Source: Micrococcus sp. 2A (lineage in GTDB: Bacteria; Actinomycetota; Actinomycetes; Actinomycetales; Micrococcaceae). Taken from it: a stretch of 64,000 nucleotides of DNA. Numbering within the stretch: position 1 is the stretch's first letter; every line of letters starts with the position of its first letter. Of the stretch, positions 36,267 to 44,303 are shown piece by piece. The DNA is taken from contig NZ_CP154351.1 in the NCBI RefSeq assembly GCF_039519235.1, positions 2,108,001 through 2,172,000 of the forward strand. Reading direction: 5' to 3'. The position numbers and the translations under genes are program-made. The notes under the pieces were generated by a model, which did no database searches, was not told the DNA's origin, and saw only the letters and a program-made list of their open reading frames with translations.

Positions 36267-37409
36267 ATGACCCGCACCGCCACCGAGCACGCCCGCCGCC
36301 CGCGCACCGCCGCGCTGGCGGCCCTCTCCGTCGCCGCCCTCGCCCTCACGGGCTGCTCGCTCTCCGGCCAGGGGGGCTCCGGCTCCTCCTCCGCGGCGGG
36401 CTCCGCGGACGCCGCGGCCGCGGCCACCACGTCCGGCTCCGCCGCCTCCGGCTCCGATTCCGCGGGCGGTGGCAAGACCGTCACGATCATGACCCATGAC
36501 TCCTTCGCGCTGCCCGAGGAGCTCATCGCCCGGTTCGAGCAGGAGTCGGGCCACCAGCTCTCCACCACCGCCCCGGGCGACGCCGGCTCCGTGGTCAACC
36601 AGCTGCTGCTCGCCAAGGACCACCCCACGGTGGACGGCGTGTACGGCATCGAGGACCACTCCACGCACCGGCTCATCGACGAGGGCGTGGTGGCCGAGTA
36701 CACCCCCGCGAACCTGCCCGAGTCCGCGAAGGACCGCGTGGTCGAGGGCCGGATGATCCCCGTGGACCAGGGCCAGGTGTGCCTCAACGTGGACACCCCG
36801 TGGTTCGAGGCGGAGGGGGTGGAGGTCCCCGACTCCCTCGAGGACGTCACCGACCCCCAGTACGCGACGCTGACGGTGCTCACCAGCCCCGTGACCTCCT
36901 CCCCCGGCCTCGCCCTCCTGGCCGCCACCAAGGAGGAGTTCGGTGACGACTGGAGGGGCTGGTGGGAGAAGGCCCTCGACGGCGGCGCCAAGGTGGACGC
37001 CTCGTGGTCGGACGCGTACTACACCGACTTCTCCGGCGGCGAGGGCAAGGGCGAGTACCCGATCGTGCTCTCCTACTCCTCCTCCCCCGCGTTCGCCCCG
37101 GCCACGGACGTCCTGGAGGCCTCCTGCACCCCGCAGACGGAGTACGCCGGCGTCGTCGAGGGCGCGAAGAACCCCGAGGGCGCGCAGGCGTTCATCGACT
37201 TCCTCCTCTCCGAGGACGTGCAGAAGGCGCTGCCGGAGTCCATGTACATGTACCCGATCGACGAGTCCGTGGAGCTGCCCGCCGAGTGGGCCGAGAACGC
37301 CCCCCTCGCCGAGGACCCCATCTCCCCGGATCCGAAGGCCGTGGACGCCGAGCGCGAGGAGCTGCTCAAGGAGTGGACCGCGCTGCACGAGGAGCACGCC
37401 GGGAAGTGA
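36267..37409 (+). CDS. thiB: Thiamine ABC transporter, substrate-binding lipoprotein
   Basis: 380 residues. Signal and lipobox LALTGC (Cys 30), a Ser/Ala linker, then the ThiB fold: KTVTIMTHDSFALPEELIARFE, LLAKDHPTVDGVYGIE, EGRMIPVDQGQVCLNVDTPW, and YADYYT-like Asp/Tyr stretch SWSDAYYTDFSGGEGKGEYP that contacts thiamine. AGGAGG precedes the ATG. It is behind a TPP riboswitch and overlaps the permease gene by the GTGA junction, so the assignment is firm. Confidence 0.93.
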   Translation: MTRTATEHARRPRTAALAALSVAALALTGCSLSGQGGSGSSSAAGSADAAAAATTSGSAASGSDSAGGGKTVTIMTHDSFALPEELIARFEQESGHQLSTTAPGDAGSVVNQLLLAKDHPTVDGVYGIEDHSTHRLIDEGVVAEYTPANLPESAKDRVVEGRMIPVDQGQVCLNVDTPWFEAEGVEVPDSLEDVTDPQYATLTVLTSPVTSSPGLALLAATKEEFGDDWRGWWEKALDGGAKVDASWSDAYYTDFSGGEGKGEYPIVLSYSSSPAFAPATDVLEASCTPQTEYAGVVEGAKNPEGAQAFIDFLLSEDVQKALPESMYMYPIDESVELPAEWAENAPLAEDPISPDPKAVDAEREELLKEWTALHEEHAGK

Positions 37410-39160
37410 CCTCTCAGGTCCCCGGCCCGCCCGCGCTCGCCGAGCCCGTCCTCGCGCCCCCGGGTCGCCCCGCGGGCGGACGGCGACGGCGCCGCACGCG
37501 GGCCGGCGGGGACGGGATCGGCGCGTGGTGGCTGCTCGCCGCCGTCGTGCCGCTCGCGTTCCTGGCGGTGTTCTTCGCGTGGCCCGTGGCGGCCATGCTG
37601 TGGCGCGGCGTGTCCGCGGACGGCGCACTGGACCTCACCGCGTTCGGCGAGGTCCTCGCCCGCGAGCGCACATGGCGGATCCTCGGGCAGACCCTGGGGA
37701 TGGCGGCGGCCGGCACGGTGGCCGCCCTCCTGCTCGGGCTGCCGGCCGCACTCGTGCTGCACCGCCGGGCGTTCCCGGGCCGCGCGCTGCTGCGCGCGGT
37801 GGTGACGGTCCCGTTCGTGCTGCCCACCGTCGTCGTGGGCGTGGCGTTCCGCGCCGTGCTGGCCCCCGGCGGGCCGCTGGGGTGGACGGGCCTGGACCAG
37901 TCCACCGCCGCCGTCGTGCTGGCCCTCGTGTTCTTCAACGTCTCCGTGGTGGTCCGCCAGGTGGGCGCGCTGTGGGCGTCGCTGGACCCGCGGCAGGAGG
38001 AGGCCGCGCGCACCCTCGGGGCCTCGCCCTGGCGCGCGTTCCGCACCGTGACCCTCCCGCAGCTGGCGCCCGCCGTGGCCAGCTCGGCCGCACTCGTGTT
38101 CCTCTTCTGCTCCTCGGCGTTCGGGATCGTCCAGACCCTGGGCCGGCCGGGCTACGGCACCCTCGAGTCCGAGATCTGGGTGCAGACCTCGGTGTACCTG
38201 GACCTGCGGGTGGCCGCGGTGTTCTCCACGCTGCAGTTCCTGGTGGTCATGGCCGCCGTCGGGATCTCCGGGGCCACCGCGGCGCGGAGCGTGCGCGCCC
38301 TGCGCCTGCGGGACGCCCCGCTGCGCCGCCTCACCCGCGCGGACGCGCTGCCCGTGGCCGCCACGCTGGCCACCGCGGCGCTCGTGCTGCTGCCGCTGGG
38401 CACCCTCGTGCTCCGCTCCTTCCACTCGAGCCAGGGGTGGGGGCTGCGCAACTACACCCTGCTGGCCACGAGCTCGGGGGCCGGCTTCGCCGGCGGCACC
38501 ACGCCCCTGGAGGCGCTGGACCACTCGTGGCGCACCGCCGTGGACGCCACGCTCCTCACCCTGCTCGCCGGCGTGCCGCTGGCGCTCCTGCTCACGCGGC
38601 CCGTGCGCTCGGCGCTCGCCCGGCGGGCCCAGCGCTGGCTCGACGGCGCCGTCCTGCTGCCCCTCGGCGTCTCCGCCGTGACGGTGGGCTTCGGGTTCGT
38701 CGTCTCCCTGCGGGCGCAGGCGCCGGACCTGGCCGCCTCGGGACTGCTCGTGCCGCTCGCGCAGGCGGTGGTGGCGCTGCCCCTCGTGGTGCGCTCGCTC
38801 GTGCCCGTGCTGGCCTCCGTCGACCCGCGGCTGCGGGAGGCCGCCCGCACACTCGGGGCGGGGCCGCTGCGCGTGCTGGCCACGGTGGACGGGCCGTTCC
38901 TGGCGCGTGGGCTAGGGCTGGCGGCGGGGTTCGCGTTCGCGGTGTCCCTCGGTGAGTTCGGGGCCACGAGCTTCCTCGCCAGCCCGGACCGACCCACGCT
39001 GCCCGTGCTGATCGTGCGGCTGCTCGGCCGGCCGGGCGCGGACAACTACGGGATGGCGCTCGCCGCGGCCACGGTGCTGGCCGTGCTGAGCGCCGCGATC
39101 ATGCTGGTGTGCGAGAGGCTGCGTCCCCGGGGCGCGGCGGGAGCGGGAGGCGCGTGGTGA
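37406..39160 (+). CDS. thiP: Thiamine ABC transporter, permease
   Basis: 584 residues, about 12 helices in two tandem permease units, each with its EAA loop (EEAARTLGASPWRAF, about 195-209; REAARTLGAGPLRVL, about 477-491) that docks ThiQ. The GTG at 37406 overlaps the thiB stop. The ThiP layout with both halves in one chain matches the enteric protein. Confidence 0.92.
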   Translation: MTSQVPGPPALAEPVLAPPGRPAGGRRRRRTRAGGDGIGAWWLLAAVVPLAFLAVFFAWPVAAMLWRGVSADGALDLTAFGEVLARERTWRILGQTLGMAAAGTVAALLLGLPAALVLHRRAFPGRALLRAVVTVPFVLPTVVVGVAFRAVLAPGGPLGWTGLDQSTAAVVLALVFFNVSVVVRQVGALWASLDPRQEEAARTLGASPWRAFRTVTLPQLAPAVASSAALVFLFCSSAFGIVQTLGRPGYGTLESEIWVQTSVYLDLRVAAVFSTLQFLVVMAAVGISGATAARSVRALRLRDAPLRRLTRADALPVAATLATAALVLLPLGTLVLRSFHSSQGWGLRNYTLLATSSGAGFAGGTTPLEALDHSWRTAVDATLLTLLAGVPLALLLTRPVRSALARRAQRWLDGAVLLPLGVSAVTVGFGFVVSLRAQAPDLAASGLLVPLAQAVVALPLVVRSLVPVLASVDPRLREAARTLGAGPLRVLATVDGPFLARGLGLAAGFAFAVSLGEFGATSFLASPDRPTLPVLIVRLLGRPGADNYGMALAAATVLAVLSAAIMLVCERLRPRGAAGAGGAW

Positions 39161-39924
39161 GCACGGCGGAGGGGCGCACGCCCCACCCAGGGAAAGCCAG
39201 CGGTGCGGCGGTCTGCCACGACGGCGGCGGCACGCCAGGCGCGCCCGCCGGGGCGGGGGTGCGCGTGAGCGGCCTGAGCGTGGCCTACCCCGACGGTGCG
39301 GTGCCGGTGCGCGGCGTGGACCTCACGCTCGCGCCCGGCGAGATCGTGGCCCTCGTGGGCGCCTCCGGCTCGGGCAAGTCCACGGTGCTGCGCGGCATCG
39401 CGGGCCTGGAGGACGTGGTGGCCGGGTCCGTGGAGATCGGGGGGCAGGACGTGACCTCCGTGCCCACCCACCGGCGCGGCGTGGGCATGGTGTTCCAGGA
39501 CGGACAGCTCTTCCCCCACCGCACCGTGGCCCGCAACGTGGGCTACGGGCTCGAGGCAGCCGGGTGGGACCGGGCGCACCGGCGCGCCCGGGTGGCGGAG
39601 CTGCTGGCACTCGTCGGGCTCGCGGAACTGGCGGACCGGCCGGTGCAGAGCCTCTCCGGCGGCCAGGCGCAGCGCGTGGCCCTGGCCCGCTCGCTGGCCC
39701 CCTCCCCCCGCGTCCTCCTGCTGGACGAGCCGCTCTCCGCCCTGGACGCGGACCTGCGCGAACGCCTCGCCGTGCAGATCCGCGAGGTGCTGCGGGCGGC
39801 CGGGGTGACCGCCGTCGTGGTGACCCACGACCTCTCAGAGGCCGCCGTCATGGCCGACCGCACCGTGCGCCTGGGGGTGTCCGGGACCCACGACGACGGG
39901 CGCCCCGGCACGGGTCCGGGGTAG
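39157..39924 (+). CDS. thiQ: Thiamine ABC transporter, ATPase
   Basis: 255 residues from the GTG at 39157, which overlaps the thiP stop (GTGA) and has GCGGGAGG 6 nt upstream; a longer frame exists but is less likely. Walker A VGASGSGKST (about 67-76), Q-loop GMVFQDGQLFPH, signature SLSGGQAQRVALARSL, Walker B VLLLDEPLSALD, H-switch VTHDLSEA. A 45-residue N-terminal extension is not part of the fold. Confidence 0.92.
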   Translation: MSTAEGRTPHPGKASGAAVCHDGGGTPGAPAGAGVRVSGLSVAYPDGAVPVRGVDLTLAPGEIVALVGASGSGKSTVLRGIAGLEDVVAGSVEIGGQDVTSVPTHRRGVGMVFQDGQLFPHRTVARNVGYGLEAAGWDRAHRRARVAELLALVGLAELADRPVQSLSGGQAQRVALARSLAPSPRVLLLDEPLSALDADLRERLAVQIREVLRAAGVTAVVVTHDLSEAAVMADRTVRLGVSGTHDDGRPGTGPG

Positions 39925-39927
39925 CCT
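39922..39927 (+). promoter_or_regulatory. Leaderless promoter -10 of the TetR gene
   Basis: TAGCCT, 7 nt before ATG 39935; its first three bases are the thiQ stop codon. The same TAGCCT-N6/7-ATG layout recurs at 42223. Confidence 0.55.
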
Positions 39928-39934
39928 CGGGCGC

Positions 39935-40453
39935 ATGACCCCGCCCCCTGCCGCCGCCTCCGCCCGGGGCCGGCTGACCGCCGAGGACGTGGTGGACGCC
40001 GCCGTCGGCATCCTGCAGGACTTCGGCATGGGCGACCTCTCCATGCGCCGTGTGGCCGCCGTGCTCGGCGTGCAGGCCTCCGCCCTGTACTGGCACGTGC
40101 CGGACAAGCAGACCCTGCTCGCCCGGGTCGCGGACCGGATCGTCGCCGAGATCGGTGACACGGTGCGCGCCCGGCGGATCGGCGACGTCGCCGGGCGGGC
40201 CGCCGTGGCGGAGCAGGTGCTGCTGCGCCACCGGGACGGCACGGACGTGGTGCTCTCGGCGCTCGCGCTCGGCCTCGGCGGCGGGGCACTGCACACGCTC
40301 CTGACCGAGGCGGCCGACTCCCCGGAGGAGGGCGAGCGGGCCCTCGCGCTGCTGCTCGGCACGGTCTCGCTGCGCCAGCAGCGCTCCCAGGCGCAGGCCC
40401 TCGGCGTGGTCACGGGACCGGACTTCCAGGGGCATCGCCGCACCGTCCTCTGA
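39935..40453 (+). CDS. TetR-family regulator
   Basis: 172 residues. HTH region: LTAEDVVDAAVGILQDFG, then LSMRRVAAVLGVQASALYWHVPDKQTLL, the TetR hallmark with the YWHVxDK form typical of the TetR/TetR_C branch. The ligand domain is short (about 110 residues). It begins 10 bp after thiQ with its own promoter. An inverted repeat 110 bp downstream (40565-40581) is a candidate operator. Confidence 0.88.
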   Translation: MTPPPAAASARGRLTAEDVVDAAVGILQDFGMGDLSMRRVAAVLGVQASALYWHVPDKQTLLARVADRIVAEIGDTVRARRIGDVAGRAAVAEQVLLRHRDGTDVVLSALALGLGGGALHTLLTEAADSPEEGERALALLLGTVSLRQQRSQAQALGVVTGPDFQGHRRTVL

Positions 40454-40564
40454 GGCCCGGAGGGGTGCCGTGCAGGGAAGGTCGACCCCCGGCATTCGGC
40501 GGGCTCTGCGACGTCGATCAGGGGGCTCCGGATCTCCACGGGGCGCGGAATCCCTCCGCCCTGA

Positions 40565-40616
40565 CGGAACGCAACGTTCCGCAGACCTCCCCAGCACCGG
40601 ATCTGCTCCCTACAGT
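40565..40616 (+). promoter_or_regulatory. Inverted repeat and -10 element upstream of the RNase H-like gene
   Basis: CGGAACG-CAA-CGTTCCG (40565-40581), a perfect 7-bp-arm repeat, is followed by TACAGT (40611-40616) and GGAGGG. The repeat sits where an upstream -35 operator would. The TetR gene just before it is an obvious candidate binder. Confidence 0.45.
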
Positions 40617-40734
40617 GGAGGGTGACAGATGACGAGCCACGCCCTCGGCGTCGGCTCACAGCTCCACCCGACGCGCTCGCCGAGTCCGGCACGAATTCTC
40701 GGTGAGACCCCTTCGACCCGCCGGATTGCCACTC

Positions 40735-42189
40735 ATGGGAGCCAGGAAGAACCACCCGCGCGAGGCCATGCACCGCCCCGTGCACATCGACGCAGACGCC
40801 GCGAGCCCCGCGGCGCTGCTCGATGTGTCCTGGGCGTTCCACGGCCCCGCGGCCCACCGCGCCGGCACGCCGGTCCGGGACGGGGCCTTCCTGCGGGTGG
40901 GCCCGGTCGGCTCGGGCAGTTCGACCGCGAGGAGGTCGGACCACGCCGGACCGGTCAAGCCGAACACCTCCGCGCATGCCCGCTCCTCCGCGCCGCGGGG
41001 CCGACTGCGCCCCCTCCACCTCGTCCCGGCCAGCCGCCCCCGCCCCCCGCGGCCGGCACCGCCCCGCGTCCGCGTCCGTCAGGACGGGGTGCGCGTCGTG
41101 GCCCATCCGCTGGCCATGCTCCCCGGCGTCACCCACGGGCCCTCCCTGCGCCTGGACCTGCATCCCGTGCCGGACGGGATCGTGTACGTCATCCGCACCC
41201 TGGAGCTGCGCGAGCTCGGCGACGACGACAAGGGGCCCGTGCAGACCGGAGTGATCACCGCGCCACGGCTCAACCGCTTCTGGGACACCGTGCTGCACGA
41301 CCTCCCCGCGGGCCGCCCGGTGATCGTGCGCCTCCGCTCGGATCGGGAGGCCGACCTCCTGACGCTGCTGCGCATGCTCGCCCCCACGGACGTGCCGGTC
41401 GTCTCCTACCGCCTGGACGAATCCCCCGTGGGCTCGCAGCGCTCCAGCTACCTGCTGCCGGACGTGGACGCGGACCGCGTGATGCAGCTCGGGGCGGAGC
41501 GGATCGCCCTCGAGGACCTGCGCGCCCAGGAGGCCGAGGATTCCGCGGGGCGCCGCTCGGGGCAGGTGTTCCTCTCCCGGCGCCGCGCGGACCGCTTCAT
41601 CCGGCGCACCCTGCCGCGCCTGCACCACAGCCTCGCGTTCACGGATCCCGCCGACCTCACGGACGTGTACGTGGACGGGTCCCTGCTGCGCGGCACCCGC
41701 ACGGGAGGGGCGGCCGCCGTCGCCCGCGACCGGATGTGGGCCGCCCATCCGCTGCAGGGGGCCACCCTGCCGCTCGAGGTGGAGCTCGAGGGCCTCGTAC
41801 TGGGACACCTGATGGCGGCCTGGGGCGCCCCTCCGGGGGGCGAGGTGACCATCCACTCGGACTCCCGGGCGGCCCTGGCGCTGCTGCGCGAGGCCCACCG
41901 CGAGCGCCTGACCCTGGGCGGCGCGCGCGGCGAGCGCATCCGCCGCTCCCTGCGCCGGCTCCTGGCGGCCGTGGACCTCAGCCAGGCCGCCGGCGTCCAC
42001 GTGAACACCACGTGGGTGAAGGGCCACGCCGGCCTCGAGGGCAACGAGTTCGCCGACGCCCTGGCCCGCTCGGCCGCGCGCAACACGGCCGCCGGCGTCT
42101 CCGAGGGGGACCTGCACCGCCGCCTGGAGCACATCGTGCGGCTGCGCTACGCGATGTACGCGGAGACCTGGAACAGCGACTGCGCCTGA
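40735..42189 (+). CDS. RNase H-fold protein with a long uncharacterised N-terminal domain
   Basis: About 485 residues. The C-terminal 180 residues are a type I RNase H-like domain with all four acidic catalytic positions: Asp in DVYVDGSLL (about 314), Glu in LPLEVELEGLVL, Asp in IHSDSRAALALL, and Asp in GLEGNEFADALARSA, plus the VKGHAG loop. The N-terminal 300 residues are not recognised: an Arg/Pro-rich stretch, then an alpha/beta region (VVAHPLAMLPGVTHGPSLRL; PVIVRLRSDREADLLTLLRM). Start uncertain: ATG at 40735 or 40768 or 40702, none with a good ribosome binding site. Possible substrates are RNA-DNA hybrids. Confidence 0.75.
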   Translation: MGARKNHPREAMHRPVHIDADAASPAALLDVSWAFHGPAAHRAGTPVRDGAFLRVGPVGSGSSTARRSDHAGPVKPNTSAHARSSAPRGRLRPLHLVPASRPRPPRPAPPRVRVRQDGVRVVAHPLAMLPGVTHGPSLRLDLHPVPDGIVYVIRTLELRELGDDDKGPVQTGVITAPRLNRFWDTVLHDLPAGRPVIVRLRSDREADLLTLLRMLAPTDVPVVSYRLDESPVGSQRSSYLLPDVDADRVMQLGAERIALEDLRAQEAEDSAGRRSGQVFLSRRRADRFIRRTLPRLHHSLAFTDPADLTDVYVDGSLLRGTRTGGAAAVARDRMWAAHPLQGATLPLEVELEGLVLGHLMAAWGAPPGGEVTIHSDSRAALALLREAHRERLTLGGARGERIRRSLRRLLAAVDLSQAAGVHVNTTWVKGHAGLEGNEFADALARSAARNTAAGVSEGDLHRRLEHIVRLRYAMYAETWNSDCA

Positions 42190-42222
42190 GCGCGGCGGGC
42201 CGTGCCCGCTCAGCGCAGCACG

Positions 42223-42228
42223 TAGCCT
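42223..42228 (+). promoter_or_regulatory. Leaderless promoter -10 of the alanine symporter gene
   Basis: TAGCCT, 6 nt before ATG 42235. Confidence 0.55.
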
Positions 42229-42234
42229 GGGCGC

Positions 42235-43731
42235 ATGGATCAGATCACCGAGGCCATCGCCGCCTTCAACAACGTCTACTGGTATGTCGTGATGGCGCTG
42301 CTGGCCGTGGCAGGCGTGTGGTTCACCATCCGGACGGTCGGCGTGCAGGTGCGCATGCTCCCGGAGATGCTGCGCTCGGTCACGGCGGGATCCTCCACGG
42401 GGCCTGGCGACGACGGCGTGTCCCCGTTCCGGGCCTTCACCATCTCCGCGGCCTCCCGCGTGGGCACCGGCAACGTGGCGGGCGTGGCCATCGCGATCGT
42501 GCTCGGCGGCCCCGGCGCCGTGTTCTGGATGTGGCTGCTGGCGCTCCTCGGCGGCGCCACCGCGTTCGTCGAGTCCACGCTGGCCCAGCTCTACAAGCAG
42601 AAGGGCTCGGAGGGGTTCTTCGGCGGGCCCGCCTACTACATCCGTGACGGCCTGCGCTCGAAGTGGCTCGCCATGGTGTTCGCCGTGGCGATCACGTTCA
42701 CCTACGGGTTCGTGTTCAACGCCGTGCAGTCCAACTCGATCTCCGAGTCCGTGCAGGCCAACTGGGGCCAGTCCATCACCACGGCGTGGATCGTGGGCGT
42801 GGGGCTGGCCGTCCTCACCGGCCTCGTGATCTTCGGCGGCGTGCGCCGCCTCTCCACGGTCACCAACGTGGTGGTCCCCATCATGGCCGTCTTCTACATC
42901 ATCCTGGCGATCATCGTGATCATCGTGAACATCACGGAGGTCCCGGCGATGTTCCTGCACATCGTGCGCCACGCGTTCGGCATGGAGCAGGTGGCGGGCG
43001 CCGCCGTCGGCATGGCGATGATCCTGCACGGCGTGCGCCGCGGCATGTTCTCGAACGAGGCGGGCATGGGCTCGGCCCCGAACGCCGCCGCCACCGCGGC
43101 GGTCTCCCACCCGGCGAAGCAGGGCTTCGTGCAGTCCCTCGGCGTCTACTTCGACACCCTGATCGTCTGCACGGCCACCGCGTTCATCATCCTGCTCTCC
43201 AACCCGACGTACGGGGACAAGGACGCGCTCGGCATGGTGGTCACCCAGGGGGCGCTCCAGCAGGCCGTGGGCCAGTGGGCAGGCCCCGCGCTGACCGTCA
43301 TCATCTTCTTCCTGGCCTGGTCCTCCGTGCTGGGCAACACCTACTACGGCGAGGCGAACATCCGCTTCCTGGCCGGCCGCCATGCGGGCGGCGCCATCAC
43401 CGTGTTCCGCTTCCTCGTGCTGCTGTGCGTGATCGGCGGCGCGCTCGCCAAGGTGGCCCTCGTGTGGGACCTCGCGGACACCTTCGCGGCGATCATGGCC
43501 ACCATCAACCTCATCGCGATCCTGCCCCTGGGACACCTGGCCGTGAAGCTCCTCAAGGACTACGAGCGCAAGCTCAAGGCCGGGCAGGACCCGCACTTCC
43601 ACATCTCGGACCTCCCCGAGGCCCGCGGCGTGGCACTGTGGGGCGCCGAGGACGGCACGGACGTCGCCGGCCGCGATCAGCTGCGCGGCGCCGGCGGGGA
43701 CCCGCTCTCCGCAGGCAGCCACCGCGCCTGA
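42235..43731 (+). CDS. Sodium:alanine symporter (AGCS family)
   Basis: 498 residues. The AGCS signature is present in full: GVSPFRAFTISAASRVGTGNVAGVA (about 61-85), the GGPGAVFWMWLLALLGGATAFVEST helix, GGPAYYI, and RRGMFSNEAGMGSAPNAAATA (about 265-285). It takes up alanine or glycine with Na+. The C-terminal 55 residues are a hydrophilic tail. Confidence 0.93.
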   Translation: MDQITEAIAAFNNVYWYVVMALLAVAGVWFTIRTVGVQVRMLPEMLRSVTAGSSTGPGDDGVSPFRAFTISAASRVGTGNVAGVAIAIVLGGPGAVFWMWLLALLGGATAFVESTLAQLYKQKGSEGFFGGPAYYIRDGLRSKWLAMVFAVAITFTYGFVFNAVQSNSISESVQANWGQSITTAWIVGVGLAVLTGLVIFGGVRRLSTVTNVVVPIMAVFYIILAIIVIIVNITEVPAMFLHIVRHAFGMEQVAGAAVGMAMILHGVRRGMFSNEAGMGSAPNAAATAAVSHPAKQGFVQSLGVYFDTLIVCTATAFIILLSNPTYGDKDALGMVVTQGALQQAVGQWAGPALTVIIFFLAWSSVLGNTYYGEANIRFLAGRHAGGAITVFRFLVLLCVIGGALAKVALVWDLADTFAAIMATINLIAILPLGHLAVKLLKDYERKLKAGQDPHFHISDLPEARGVALWGAEDGTDVAGRDQLRGAGGDPLSAGSHRA

Positions 43732-43841
43732 ACCGGCACGCCCGCGAGCACTGGACGCGTCCGGGGGGCGTCGGCCTAGGTTGGGCTCAACAGATCGGCC
43801 GCGCTCCCGTGGCCGGCACGACGTCCCAGGAGGACATCACC

Positions 43842-44174
43842 ATGGGCATCCTCTCCAGCCTCACCGGTTCGCTCGGCGGCACGCAGCAGCGTGGCCGCGG
43901 CCGCTCCAGCCGTTCGTCCTTCGGCCGCCCCGGCCTGGGCCAGTCCGGTGTCGGCCGCACCAACGGCCGGTCGGGTGCGTCCCACGGCATGCTCGCGGCG
44001 CTGGGCGGCCTGGCCCTGAGCCAGCTGGCGCGCCGCGCCGGCGGCGCGGCCGGTCGCCGCGGCTACGCCCCCACGACGCGTCGGGGCACCCCGCGCGGCG
44101 GCGGCCTGCTGGGCTCGCTGCTCGGCGGCACCACCGGTCGACGCACCACGCGCCGTGGCCCGCTGGGCTTCTGA
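43842..44174 (+). CDS. Small Gly/Arg/Ser-rich basic protein, unknown
   Basis: 110 residues from ATG 43842, with AGGAGG 7 nt upstream and a TAGGTT hexamer (43778) further up. A short N-terminal MGILSSLTGSLGG, long low-complexity stretches of Arg/Gly/Ser, and one hydrophobic helix in the middle (GMLAALGGLALSQLARRAGG). Probably disordered and nucleic-acid or membrane surface binding, but no family is recognised. A very strong terminator follows 13 bp after the stop, supporting a real gene. Confidence 0.6.
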   Translation: MGILSSLTGSLGGTQQRGRGRSSRSSFGRPGLGQSGVGRTNGRSGASHGMLAALGGLALSQLARRAGGAAGRRGYAPTTRRGTPRGGGLLGSLLGGTTGRRTTRRGPLGF

Positions 44175-44187
44175 GCGGTTCCTCCCA

Positions 44188-44245
44188 CCGCACGCAGGAA
44201 GGGGCGGTCACCTCGGACGAGGTGACCGCCCCTTCCTGCGTGCGG
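44188..44245. terminator. 27-bp perfect hairpin terminator
   Basis: Arms 44188-44214 and 44219-44245 with a GGAC loop. It lies between converging genes and likely stops both. One of the two longest perfect hairpins in the window. Confidence 0.85.
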
Positions 44246-44303
44246 GGTCCGGACGGGTCGGGCCACCCAGGCCCTCGGCGGGTGGGGCGTCCCCGGGCCT
44301 GTC

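Noticed and set aside
40629..40740. ATG at 40629 with a good ribosome binding site
   Set aside because: Its frame is not that of the RNase H-like protein, and it codes only for an antisense-like arginine-rich chain; it could at most be a leader peptide.
39835..43722. A 1295-codon minus-strand frame
   Set aside because: Antisense to TetR, RNase H-like and alanine symporter genes, all of which have clear family motifs.
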